Positions 17,752 to 26,172 of a DNA stretch of 64,000 nt are shown here, piece by piece. Every line of letters begins with the position of its first letter. Position 1 is the first letter of the stretch. Origin of the DNA: Bacteroidales bacterium (GTDB lineage: Bacteria > Bacteroidota > Bacteroidia > Bacteroidales > UBA6680); NCBI GenBank assembly GCA_025210735.1, contig JAOARD010000024.1:1-64000 (forward strand), in the 5' to 3' direction. The notes under the pieces were generated by a model. That model made no database searches, was not told the origin of the DNA, and saw only the letters and a list, made by a program, of their open reading frames with translations. The translations under genes and the position numbers were made by a program.

Positions 17752-18618
17752 CTAACGTCTGTTTTCGGTTCTAAAAGCAGTTGGTGTTATATTATTAAGT
17801 GTTTTAAAGAAACGTATCATATGATTTGGCTCAGAGAAACTTAACATATCAGATATCTCTGCTATTGTATGGTCTGTAAATAGCAATTCATTCTGTATTT
17901 CTTGCGATAAACGTTGCTTTATAAGCTTGCCTGCCGACAGATTAAACTGTTTCTGCACTGCCTTGTTAAGAGATATCCTGCTAATACCAATCATTCCGGC
18001 GTAATCATCAACCCTCTGATTATCTCTTATATTCACCTCTAACAATCTTCTGAACTCATACGCATAATTGTTTTGCGGCGACTCTGCTGTAAGATTAAAC
18101 TCATTGGCGTATATACGATTAAGTTTCATAAGAATATAATATAAAAGAGATCTTATTATATGTCCGCTATCATATTTAGAGTTATTTAGCTCACTCTTTA
18201 TCTCAGCAAGCATATCGCAGAGTTTATCAGTGTCAGAGTCGTTTATATATATAGCAGATACATAGTTAAGCTGATAAAAGTAGTGTAATCTTAATGAGAA
18301 GTATTTATCGGCAAAAAATTCGTTAAGAAAATCTTCCTGAAATATCAGCGATCGCCCCTCAAATCTGTCTCTGTTAATCTTCCACTTACGTTTTTCATGT
18401 GCAGATATAAAAAGTACCATACTGTCTTTCAACTCTATCTCTGTGTTATTTAGCCGTACGATTCCTTCTGCTTTGTCAAGAAAAATTATCTCAAAATAGT
18501 CTGTTGAATACAGATCATCAGCAAAATACTGTTCGCCAAATTCATTCAGATATAGCATATTCATCAGAAAATCTACACCACAAACCGATTTATGAAATTT
18601 TATCTTATTTACCTCCAT
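17752..18618 (-). CDS. AraC-family transcriptional regulator
   Basis: A 288-residue protein with an N-terminal cupin-like sensing half (GIVRLNNTEIELKDSMVLFIS) and a C-terminal AraC DNA-binding half. The two helix-turn-helix units are visible as RVDDYAGMIGISRISLNKAVQKQF and HTIAEISDMLSFSEPNHMIRFFK, ending TPTAFR. It lies between the haem locus terminator and the metallo-hydrolase gene on the same strand, so either the hydrolase or an unlinked gene could be its target. The inducer is unknown. Confidence 0.85.
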   Translation of the reverse strand: MEVNKIKFHKSVCGVDFLMNMLYLNEFGEQYFADDLYSTDYFEIIFLDKAEGIVRLNNTEIELKDSMVLFISAHEKRKWKINRDRFEGRSLIFQEDFLNEFFADKYFSLRLHYFYQLNYVSAIYINDSDTDKLCDMLAEIKSELNNSKYDSGHIIRSLLYYILMKLNRIYANEFNLTAESPQNNYAYEFRRLLEVNIRDNQRVDDYAGMIGISRISLNKAVQKQFNLSAGKLIKQRLSQEIQNELLFTDHTIAEISDMLSFSEPNHMIRFFKTLNNITPTAFRTENRR

Positions 18619-18746
18619 ACAAAGTAAGTATCAGTATATATAATTGATTGCAAACTGCACAAATTTACAAATTATAAAATATACTATAGCGTGTTTAATA
18701 TATATCACCTGCTGATTATATCCTCAAGCATATATATATTAGAGTC

Positions 18747-18780
18747 AAAAAAAATAGCCACCCGCAATCTGGTGGCTATT
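18747..18780 (-). terminator. Terminator of the haem uptake operon
   Basis: AATAGCCACC and GGTGGCTATT (18753-18780) form a perfect 10-bp stem with an 8-nt loop. On the minus strand it is followed by TTTTTTT. It lies about 90 bp after the hmuV stop. Confidence 0.85.
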
Positions 18781-18817
18781 ACATGTAATACATATCTCAT
18801 ATAGAGAGATTGGTACA

Positions 18818-18857
18818 CTCCTGAGTTTGTATACACATCAAATACTTAACTCAGGAG
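18818..18857. repeat. Inverted repeat downstream of hmuV
   Basis: CTCCTGAGTT (18818-18827) and AACTCAGGAG (18848-18857) are perfect 10-bp complements with a 20-nt loop, 15 bp after the hmuV stop and ahead of the terminator. It may stabilise the 3' end of the operon mRNA or be a protein site. Confidence 0.5.
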
Positions 18858-18871
18858 CTGCTTAAATTTAA

Positions 18872-19201
18872 CTAATCAGGAACATAGATAACCTCACCAT
18901 TATCCAATTGATAAGCTGTACCAATACGTTTTCCTCTGTTTTCTGAAGATGAAGACTCTTGCTCAGAAGCTTTATATTTCTCTATCTTCTCACCTTTTTT
19001 TGTAATTATCTCCATATTCTCTTTACCAGGATTCTTTACCATTGTAAAGTCATCTTTTGAGAATACCTCTGTCATATTATATCGGGCAACAAGTGCAACC
19101 ATAAGAGCAACAGCAAAAACCATTGCCACATCAAACAGATTTGCCACAGTTGAAACCGGATCTATATCCTCATTTTCTTTAAATCTATCTTTTCTTCTCA
19201 T
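18872..19201 (-). CDS. hmuV: HmuV-like small membrane protein (DUF2149)
   Basis: A 109-residue protein with one membrane helix near residues 23-42 (FDVAMVFAVALMVALVARY). The family hallmark is the DPVSTVANLFDVAMVF start before the helix and the KKGEKIEKYK plus GTAYQLDNGEVIYVPD end. DUF2149 proteins accompany MotA/ExbB-like proteins and CobN-like chelatases in Bacteroidota haem loci, and probably play the ExbD part of a proton-driven complex with HmuU. Its start overlaps by 17 bp the end of an inserted S23-family gene, so it may depend on translation of that gene. Confidence 0.8.
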   Translation of the reverse strand: MRRKDRFKENEDIDPVSTVANLFDVAMVFAVALMVALVARYNMTEVFSKDDFTMVKNPGKENMEIITKKGEKIEKYKASEQESSSSENRGKRIGTAYQLDNGEVIYVPD

Positions 19202-19550
19202 TTATTATCTTACTTATTAAGGAGTTAAGCATCTTCTCCTCTTTGTATAACATATCAAGTATTTTATTAAATCTGGACTCATGCACATAACCAATCTCTT
19301 TTGCAATAATCATTTGCGTTTCGATCTCAAACAACGAGCCTATTGAGTACTCTAAAAAGCGTTTATAATCTGCCTGACTCCTGCGGCTGCACCCTTCTGC
19401 TATATTTGATGCCACCGATACAGATGCTCTGGTCATTTGACTTACTAAACCGTACTTCTCCTCTTTAGGAAACGACGATACTATACTGTACACCTCTTTT
19501 GTAAGCTCAATTGCAAACATCCATACTCTTAACTTGCGGAAATTTCTCAT
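19185..19550 (-). CDS. Four-helix-bundle protein of the S23/23S-rRNA-intervening-sequence family, inserted in the haem operon
   Basis: A 121-residue protein with the family pattern FRKLRVWMFAIELTKEVY, FPKEEKYGLVSQMTRASVSVASNIAEGC, FLEYSIGSLFEIETQM and a final amphipathic helix. The family forms pentameric four-helix bundles, was first seen inside 23S rRNA intervening sequences, and has no agreed molecular function. It sits between hmuU and hmuV, where other hmu loci have no gene, and its 3' end overlaps hmuV by 17 bp. Upstream of it (19640-19775) lies a run of short Ttggttattgg-type repeats, suggesting arrival as a cassette. A second member occurs at 58142. Confidence 0.85.
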   Translation of the reverse strand: MRNFRKLRVWMFAIELTKEVYSIVSSFPKEEKYGLVSQMTRASVSVASNIAEGCSRRSQADYKRFLEYSIGSLFEIETQMIIAKEIGYVHESRFNKILDMLYKEEKMLNSLISKIINEKKR

Positions 19551-19639
19551 GATATCTATTCTGGTAATAATAAGAACTATACTATAAATAAATTACCCAA
19601 AAAATTTCAAAAAACAAAAAACAGTTCACTCATACTTAG

Positions 19640-19775
19640 AATTTGTGGTTATTGGTTGTTGTTCATTAGCTATTGGTCTTTGGCTATTGGTAGTTAATTA
19701 CTGTTGGTTACTGACTGAATACTAACAAGCCAAGAACCAAAGACTAACAAACTAACAACCAAAGGCCAAAGACCA
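19640..19775. repeat. Imperfect inverted repeats built of short TTGGT units
   Basis: The first half contains GGTCTTTGGCTATTGGTAGTT and similar words, and the second half contains the opposite strand forms AACAACCAAAGGCCAAAGACC. Together they form a long imperfect hairpin between hmuU and the S23 gene. Such low-complexity arms often border S23 genes in Bacteroidota; here they lie only on the upstream side. Confidence 0.65.
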
Positions 19776-19779
19776 AAAC

Positions 19780-20370
19780 CTAACTCCCTTTCATAAGCTC
19801 TGCTAAAAATTCAAGATTATTGATATCGTTATTGTACCATCGTTTCTTTATCTGTAATGTAATAAATCCTATAGCGCCAATTACCAAACCTATAACTGTT
19901 GTTGCAAAAGCTACCTGCATATTATTTGCCATTGATGCAATATCGCCTGTTGCAAGACCGGTAAGAGCTGGTCCCATAGGAATAAGTGTTCCCATTAATC
20001 CAAGTATTGGCCCCAACTTACTTAACGACTGGCTTACACTCATATCCTTCTGGCAAGCTGTCTCAAAATTGTTAATTATTCTGTCGCAGTGTGTTGCAGA
20101 GTTTGAATTCTCAATAAGTTTTTCCAGATATACCTTAAGTAGCGATGTCTTTTCAAGATTAATCTCGTCAATCTTCTGTTTTATATTGTCGGCGTTTATC
20201 TCATCAAACTTACTCTGTATTATCCTGTTTTGTTTCATCTTAACCATGTAAGTACTGTAAAAGCTTCCAATAAGCAATAACGCTCTCACAAAGAATATTA
20301 TTAGTAGTACAACCACAGGCACAAGCAGACCTGTAGATATCCAGTACATTGTTTTTGTTATTAATTCCAT
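19780..20370 (-). CDS. hmuU: HmuU, MotA/TolQ/ExbB-type proton channel subunit
   Basis: A 196-residue protein with three membrane segments (about residues 8-32, 115-140 and 155-175). The ExbB/TolQ signature is clear around LSKLGPILGLMGTLIPMGPALTGLATGDIASMANNMQVAFATTVIGLVIG (read in parts), where the conserved Pro/Gly pattern of the channel helices is kept. In hmu loci this protein is thought to energise the CobN-like HmuS or the outer-membrane receptor together with the small HmuV. It follows hmuT by 45 bp on the same strand. Confidence 0.85.
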   Translation of the reverse strand: MELITKTMYWISTGLLVPVVVLLIIFFVRALLLIGSFYSTYMVKMKQNRIIQSKFDEINADNIKQKIDEINLEKTSLLKVYLEKLIENSNSATHCDRIINNFETACQKDMSVSQSLSKLGPILGLMGTLIPMGPALTGLATGDIASMANNMQVAFATTVIGLVIGAIGFITLQIKKRWYNNDINNLEFLAELMKGS

Positions 20371-20415
20371 TGTATATTATTTTTTACAAATTCTGATTGA
20401 CTATTTTAACCTCTT

Positions 20416-21096
20416 TCAGGTATTCATATATTTTGTTAATCTCTTTACTTCTCTCTTTCTTAGCAATATTCCTATAATCATTACCGGAACCGATACTCCT
20501 ATAAAAACAGCCAGTGGTTTTAAGTCTGTATGCATTGCATTACCGTTATATGGCGACGATGAATATATTACACTTATTACTCCGGCTACCAATATCTGTA
20601 ACAGGTGCACAACAAACTTAAGTTCAAGTGCAAATTGCTGCTCCTTTTCTCTACTCAGAAATAGTGCCGAGATAAGATACAAACCACCAATCAGCGCCAC
20701 GGAACATACCGCTAATAGTTTAAAATTAATTCCGGGAATATTTAAAAAGAGTAATATCTGTGCAAAATATATTGTTATAAACCAACTTACAGATGGCATA
20801 TACTTCATTAGTTTAAATCTGTCTGTTCTGCTCCTCTTTATTATACTCAGGTTTACGAGTATTCCTATTACCGCCTCAATTGTTACAATTACTGATAGCG
20901 TATACATTAAATTCTGGTTGGTAAGCATTGCTTTAATTGAGGTATAACTCTCATTAATAGCGTATGTATGCGAAAACCAAAGAAATATTGCAGATACCAA
21001 TGCATAACCGATAATCAGATATCGTTTAAGAAGAGAGCTTTGCAGGACAAATCCTGCAAAGCATAAAACAAACACGATGTATATTATTACAAACAT
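20416..21096 (-). CDS. hmuT: HmuT-like integral membrane protein of the haem locus
   Basis: A 226-residue, strongly hydrophobic protein with six or seven membrane segments and short loops (for example YIVFVLCFAGFVLQSS, LIIGYALVSAIFLWF, LAVCSVALIGGLYLISALFL). It has no ABC or permease motif I can name. Identification rests on position: it begins one base after the hmuS stop and precedes hmuU, exactly as in the P. gingivalis-type hmuYRSTUV order. Role unknown; probably an inner-membrane partner of HmuS. Confidence 0.7.
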   Translation of the reverse strand: MFVIIYIVFVLCFAGFVLQSSLLKRYLIIGYALVSAIFLWFSHTYAINESYTSIKAMLTNQNLMYTLSVIVTIEAVIGILVNLSIIKRSRTDRFKLMKYMPSVSWFITIYFAQILLFLNIPGINFKLLAVCSVALIGGLYLISALFLSREKEQQFALELKFVVHLLQILVAGVISVIYSSSPYNGNAMHTDLKPLAVFIGVSVPVMIIGILLRKREVKRLTKYMNT

Positions 21097-24000
21097 CTAT
21101 TTTCTATTTCTTCTGATTCGTAACCAAACAAGTATAACCGCAATAACACCTAAAAACAGAATGAGCATTCCGAAGTTAACCTCAAGCGATGTATTATCTC
21201 TATCAGGAGTTTTTTGCACCTCCTCTTTCTTAAGAACAACATTATCACTTGCCTTCTCCTTATTTACATTCCTTACATTATCTATCTCTTTTGCATAGCT
21301 ATCTTTTAGTTGATTATTAAGGTTTTTACTAATAAATTCTTTAAGTTTTGCATTATCGCAAACAAATCCGCTACATCCGGCCTGATGATCTTTTACAAGT
21401 TCGGCATGTAACTCAGAAATTGCCTTTATCTGCTCATCTGTTGCTTTCCAGTATCCTTTTCTTACTGTCTCAAGCATTACCGCACTCATCTCCTGAAGAG
21501 CGTATGGGTTCTCGCGTTTAAAGAACTCGTGTACTCCAAGATTCAGATCATCTTTTATATATGTATCATAAAGATTATCCCACAAACGATTCTCTATTGC
21601 AGATGGCTTCATTACGTTCCATCCGTATGTATTGCGGAATGTCTCAGCAAACTCCTCTGCCGATGAGGCACCACCCTTCATATACTCTTTAATGTATCGT
21701 GGATTTAATAGTGTACTTCTGGTCTCAACCCATATAGCTTCCTGCAATCCCTGTATTTTTGCATTGTTCGGGTTTCTGAAATCGTTAAAATACGATTCCG
21801 GGTCGTTACCTGTTACGTTTCTTACTGCAAGATTTATTCCGCCCATAAATTCATATACATGATCAAGGCTAAGTGCTCCCCATATATTACTCTGGCGTGG
21901 CTGAACAACTGCTTCTGTGTTTAACAGTGCTGCTTCAAAAACACCTTGTTTAAAGTCGCCCCAATTTTCGTCGCTACCGTATGCAGCACCCATATTATTT
22001 ATATATGTCTTGGCAACCTCATCTTCGGTTTCCCATCTGTCGCCACTCTCAACCATTCCCATAATTGCGGCACCATAATTACCATTTACACCACCAAACA
22101 CTCTTGCTGATGATAGTTTACGCGCCTCTGCCGGAGAGAAACCTTTATCGATCAGGAGTTTCTCGGCATCTAACATACCGTTTTTAACAGGGTTTATCTC
22201 ATCGTTAGCCTCTGCAGCCATCTTTATTGCTCTGTTTATCAGAAACAGTCTTGATGCAGCAAGATCACGTAGCTGACCGGATGTCTGAACCACAACATCT
22301 ACACGCGGACGTTTTAGCTCGCTTGCAGGTATAAGTTTCAGGTTATTTACACTTCCAAATGCATTCCATACAGGCTCAACTCCCAACAGATAGAATATCT
22401 GTGCAATTGTACTTCCTTCTGTCTCAATAAAACTACTTGACCATAACGTAAAGCTAACTTTCTTAGGATAATTACCATGTTTCTTTCTGTAGTTATCTAT
22501 TAGTGAATTTGCAAGCTGTTTACCACGCTCCCATGCCTCTTTACTAGGTGTAGCCTCTGTATTTACAGCAAACAGATTTCGCCCGGTTGGCAGTGTTGCC
22601 GGATTTGCAACCGGATCGCCTCCAGGTGTTGGAGCAATGTATCCGCCATTTAATCCGTTTAGTAACGCCATCATCTCTTTCTCAGGACTCTGCTGCAAGT
22701 TTAGTTTATATTTAAGTACAGAGTTTATTGTACTCTCTACCATAAGTATTGCCTCAGAGAATTCAGTCTCAAACTGCTCAAGTTCTGCAAGTTTTTTACC
22801 CGATTCAGCAATTGCTTTATCTACCTCTGTATAGGCATTATCTACTCTTAAAGCGCTGAATATATCTTTAACCTTATCTGATGGCTGACCGGTATAGTTA
22901 AGTATAATGTTTTTATTAACTGTAATGTATTTTATACTCCTCTGCCACAGCTTAATCTGCGATATGTTAAAGCTATTAAAGTCGTTATTTTTCTCTATAT
23001 GGTTATATGCTTCGGTTATCTCTACATTGGCAAGATCATCTATTATACTCTTTTCAAACGCAATACGCTCCTGCTCTAACTTCTCATTTATATTCTCATC
23101 GTTAATAAGCTGTAGCACATATCTGCGTCCTTCTGCTTTTGACATTATTGTTACAATACCCTTTATGTTAGGGTTTGATGCAAGCTCTACACCCTTTTGC
23201 ATCTTTGTAACGTATTTACTTATTTTCCTGACCTTTGCAAGCTTTTTCTCATTAAGTAACGATACTGCCGATTCATATTTTTTATCAGATTCAAGTTTTT
23301 TAATGTGCTCTACCTGATCGGCATACGGAAGTATTTGTGCCAATAGCACTTTTGCTTTTCTTCTCTCTTCGTCGGTTATTGTTGTATCAGCTTTAGCTTT
23401 CTTTTTGTCTCCTCCCATAGACATCATCATTCCCATTATATTTCCTGACGACATCTTTGACTGTCCTTTTTTCCAGTTAATAGCACGTTTATAATCCTGC
23501 TGATCTATTACTCTGTTTAATATACCTGTAGCAGAGTTATTCTTTAATACATCTAAAACAATACCTTTTGCTTTATCTCTGTACCTGTTAAGTTTAAGCT
23601 GGTTAGCCTTTACATCTTTATCAGCTATTCCTTTAAGTATATCGTAATCGGCAAGGCTAAATGCTATTGGATCTATCGACATCATTGTTACAGTCTCATC
23701 AATTTTTGCTTTTGTATATGGTACTGTAAGTGCATATAGTCCACCTGCTATCTTCTCATTTGATATCTGCTCAACAAAATTTGTCAATTTTAGTATCTCT
23801 TCTTCTGTATATGGTTTCGTTACAATGCTATCAAGACCAACATCTTTGTGCAGTTGCATCTTAACAACATCCTCTTTTACAGAGCGAGCATACTGTTCTT
23901 TAAGATCGTCTGATACAGATGCGTATCGTCTCAGTTTCTTCTGAATTTTATTAAGTTCATTATATGTTTTACTCTCAATAAACGGAGGTGTAAGGTATGT

Positions 24001-25785
24001 ACTTGTTGCCGAGTAGCTTCTGCGTTTTGCAATCATACCCTCTCCTACATTGCTTATTGTGTACACATAAAAATGTGGTGTTGTACCAATTAGCGGGTCT
24101 GTCCAGTCATAATCTGAGAGTGCAATCTGTTTCCCCGGAGTAAACTCAAGGCTACCATGTGTTCCGAAATGTATAACGGCATCGGCTCTGAATCCGTGCT
24201 GAATCCACAAATATGGTGCTATATAAGAGTGTGGCGGAGCTGTTTTTGCGCCATGCACAAGCTGAAATGTATTCTCACCAACGCCCGGCATTGGTTGCGG
24301 AAGGATTACTACGTTACCAAAATCTACACGTGACACAGCAAGATAGTCTTTATTATCTTTTCTTACAGCCATATATGTTCCAGGAGCAACACCATACTTA
24401 CTGTTTACAGCCTCCATAAGCTCCGGCTTAACAGACTCTTTTGTCCACGAATTATATAGATCAGCAGGTATAAGTTCCGGCGACCCATTCTCAAGAAACT
24501 CGCTGAATGCACCTTCTGCATATGGCCCTAAAACCGGACCCTTTTTCATTACAAGTTTCTTAAAGTCTTCAAATTTCTCAGGCAGACCTGTCACCTTATA
24601 CCCTTCTCTTTTTAATCGCTTTAGCGTATTGTGTAACGATGGTAATACCTCCATATTTGCAGCAACCATTGCATTCTTTCCCGGTCCTTTAAAGTATACT
24701 ATTGCAACCTTTTTATCCGCATTTTCCTGTTTGCTGAGTTTAATATATTTATCAACCATATTACCAAACTTTTTTAATCTGTCTGGTATAGCTTTAAACA
24801 CTAGATACCCGTTCTCGTCCTCGTAAAGTGCATTTATTGCATAAGGAGCAATACCGCCATCAAGCTCAGGCATTGTAACACTCTGACTTAATATACCGCC
24901 AAACATTCCTTGTTTATCTTTCAACCATTTATCATAGCGCTGAAATGCACTAACCGGACAAAGAATTGGTACATTTATCTTTTTAAGGTCTGCAATTGCC
25001 TTTTTTGTTCTGCCCATAGTAATTCTACCATGTGGCATATATATAACTAATTTGGGGTTAATCTCTTTTATCAGATCTATTCTTTTTCTGAAACTTGCCA
25101 GAGGATACACGTTATAGTTACGCCCCTCAAGCTCTTTTATAAGACTTTGTATATGATGTATATTTGAGTTAAATGGTCCGGGAACACTTGTAAGAAGTAC
25201 AACTTTATCGTTACCCTCTTTAAAGTATCCCTTTTCTGTTGCAAACTTCTCATATTCCTGTACACTATTAAATATATCTTCGTTCTCAAGCCTGAACAGA
25301 ATATCGCCTCCAATTGACTGTGGCTCTGCAATAGAGTCTACAAACAGGCTTTTTTTATCTACCTCTTTACGAATATAATTAAGAAGCGATGAGTAGTTTT
25401 TGTTACCTCCATTCTCCAAAAATGCTGACACTTTATCAAGTACTTTACCCTCAAGAGTTGTGAGTTTCAGGTTAGGATTTGTTGCAGCCCACAGATACAC
25501 CTCTGTTCCTGATTCTTCAATAGTTTTTATCTGTTCCGGAGTTAGTTTTAGCCCCATACCGAACATCAGAGTAAAATCATACGATTTAAGTCTCTCCAGA
25601 TCGATTGTTTTTACAACATCAACATCAATAAAGCTGTTATCAGTTGATTTTATTATTCGCGAAGCCATATACTCCTGATAATTAACCAGAGCTACTTTTG
25701 TTGGCGAAATTTTAAATGCATATAAATAGTACAGTGCTCCTATAACAAGGAGGGCTACAATACCAGGTAATATTTTGCGTTTCAT
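21097..25785 (-). CDS. hmuS: HmuS, CobN/magnesium-chelatase-like large protein of haem utilisation
   Basis: A 1562-residue protein. It has an N-terminal membrane anchor (residues 6-24) and a second helix at the extreme C-terminus (about 1535-1555), so most of it should lie in the periplasm. The CobN hallmark FGTHGSLEFTPGKQ occurs near residue 545, preceded by PPHSYIAPYLWIQHGFRADAVIH (in part), and other CobN blocks are ARVFGGVNGNYGAAIMGMV and QEMSAVMLETVRKGYW. HmuS proteins have been linked to removal of iron from haem or to porphyrin handling; true CobN inserts cobalt in B12 synthesis, but no cob genes are present here and the anchored form is typical of hmu loci. A roughly 390-bp gap with tandem repeats precedes it, and the first repeat covers its start codon. 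Confidence 0.9.
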   Translation of the reverse strand: MKRKILPGIVALLVIGALYYLYAFKISPTKVALVNYQEYMASRIIKSTDNSFIDVDVVKTIDLERLKSYDFTLMFGMGLKLTPEQIKTIEESGTEVYLWAATNPNLKLTTLEGKVLDKVSAFLENGGNKNYSSLLNYIRKEVDKKSLFVDSIAEPQSIGGDILFRLENEDIFNSVQEYEKFATEKGYFKEGNDKVVLLTSVPGPFNSNIHHIQSLIKELEGRNYNVYPLASFRKRIDLIKEINPKLVIYMPHGRITMGRTKKAIADLKKINVPILCPVSAFQRYDKWLKDKQGMFGGILSQSVTMPELDGGIAPYAINALYEDENGYLVFKAIPDRLKKFGNMVDKYIKLSKQENADKKVAIVYFKGPGKNAMVAANMEVLPSLHNTLKRLKREGYKVTGLPEKFEDFKKLVMKKGPVLGPYAEGAFSEFLENGSPELIPADLYNSWTKESVKPELMEAVNSKYGVAPGTYMAVRKDNKDYLAVSRVDFGNVVILPQPMPGVGENTFQLVHGAKTAPPHSYIAPYLWIQHGFRADAVIHFGTHGSLEFTPGKQIALSDYDWTDPLIGTTPHFYVYTISNVGEGMIAKRRSYSATSTYLTPPFIESKTYNELNKIQKKLRRYASVSDDLKEQYARSVKEDVVKMQLHKDVGLDSIVTKPYTEEEILKLTNFVEQISNEKIAGGLYALTVPYTKAKIDETVTMMSIDPIAFSLADYDILKGIADKDVKANQLKLNRYRDKAKGIVLDVLKNNSATGILNRVIDQQDYKRAINWKKGQSKMSSGNIMGMMMSMGGDKKKAKADTTITDEERRKAKVLLAQILPYADQVEHIKKLESDKKYESAVSLLNEKKLAKVRKISKYVTKMQKGVELASNPNIKGIVTIMSKAEGRRYVLQLINDENINEKLEQERIAFEKSIIDDLANVEITEAYNHIEKNNDFNSFNISQIKLWQRSIKYITVNKNIILNYTGQPSDKVKDIFSALRVDNAYTEVDKAIAESGKKLAELEQFETEFSEAILMVESTINSVLKYKLNLQQSPEKEMMALLNGLNGGYIAPTPGGDPVANPATLPTGRNLFAVNTEATPSKEAWERGKQLANSLIDNYRKKHGNYPKKVSFTLWSSSFIETEGSTIAQIFYLLGVEPVWNAFGSVNNLKLIPASELKRPRVDVVVQTSGQLRDLAASRLFLINRAIKMAAEANDEINPVKNGMLDAEKLLIDKGFSPAEARKLSSARVFGGVNGNYGAAIMGMVESGDRWETEDEVAKTYINNMGAAYGSDENWGDFKQGVFEAALLNTEAVVQPRQSNIWGALSLDHVYEFMGGINLAVRNVTGNDPESYFNDFRNPNNAKIQGLQEAIWVETRSTLLNPRYIKEYMKGGASSAEEFAETFRNTYGWNVMKPSAIENRLWDNLYDTYIKDDLNLGVHEFFKRENPYALQEMSAVMLETVRKGYWKATDEQIKAISELHAELVKDHQAGCSGFVCDNAKLKEFISKNLNNQLKDSYAKEIDNVRNVNKEKASDNVVLKKEEVQKTPDRDNTSLEVNFGMLILFLGVIAVILVWLRIRRNRK

Positions 25786-26010
25786 CTGTTTATAATTGTT
25801 TTTTATTTGTCAGATGGAACTCACATTTATAATCATCTTCGTGTGTGTGAATGACTATTCTCATGCTTCGTTTCATCTGTTTATAATTGTTTTTTATTTG
25901 TCAGATGGAACTCGCATTTATAATCATCCTAGTGTGTGTGAATGACCATTCTCATGCTCGTTTCATCTGTTTATATTTTTTTATCTATCAGACAGAACTC
26001 TAATTGTTAA
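25779..26010. repeat. 91-bp tandem repeat (two full copies plus a partial) at the hmuS start
   Basis: GTTTCATCTG recurs at 25779, 25870 and 25960, and CAGATGGAAC at 25811 and 25902 with a degenerate form at 25989, giving a 90-91-bp unit. Each unit can fold through GTTTCATCTG/CAGATGGAAC (one G-T pair). The interior GTGTGTGTGAATGAC(T/C)ATTCTCATG is kept nearly unchanged. The same unit recurs near 34640-34820, also with about 92-bp spacing. The first copy includes the hmuS start codon. The rest of the gap, 26011-26172, shows nothing recognisable. Confidence 0.85.
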
Positions 26011-26172
26011 ATCCTCCGCGAAAGAAAATTCAATTCATATTCGTTTCTATATCTGAATATCTGTTTGTAATAAATTGTGCCAATAACTATCAATAAATGT
26101 TGTTTACAAATTGTATTGGTCTTTTTGTTGTCTGTTTTATTTCTCTCTCTTTTAATATTAAATGTTCTGAAG

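Noticed and set aside
21097..25785. CobN as part of cobalamin synthesis
   Set aside because: The protein has membrane anchors at both ends and sits in a complete hmu locus, and no other cobalamin genes are present. It was called HmuS.
25779..26010. CRISPR-like array
   Set aside because: The repeat is 90-91 bp with similar interior sequence in every unit, has no unique spacers and no cas genes nearby, and recurs elsewhere. It is a tandem repeat, not a CRISPR array.
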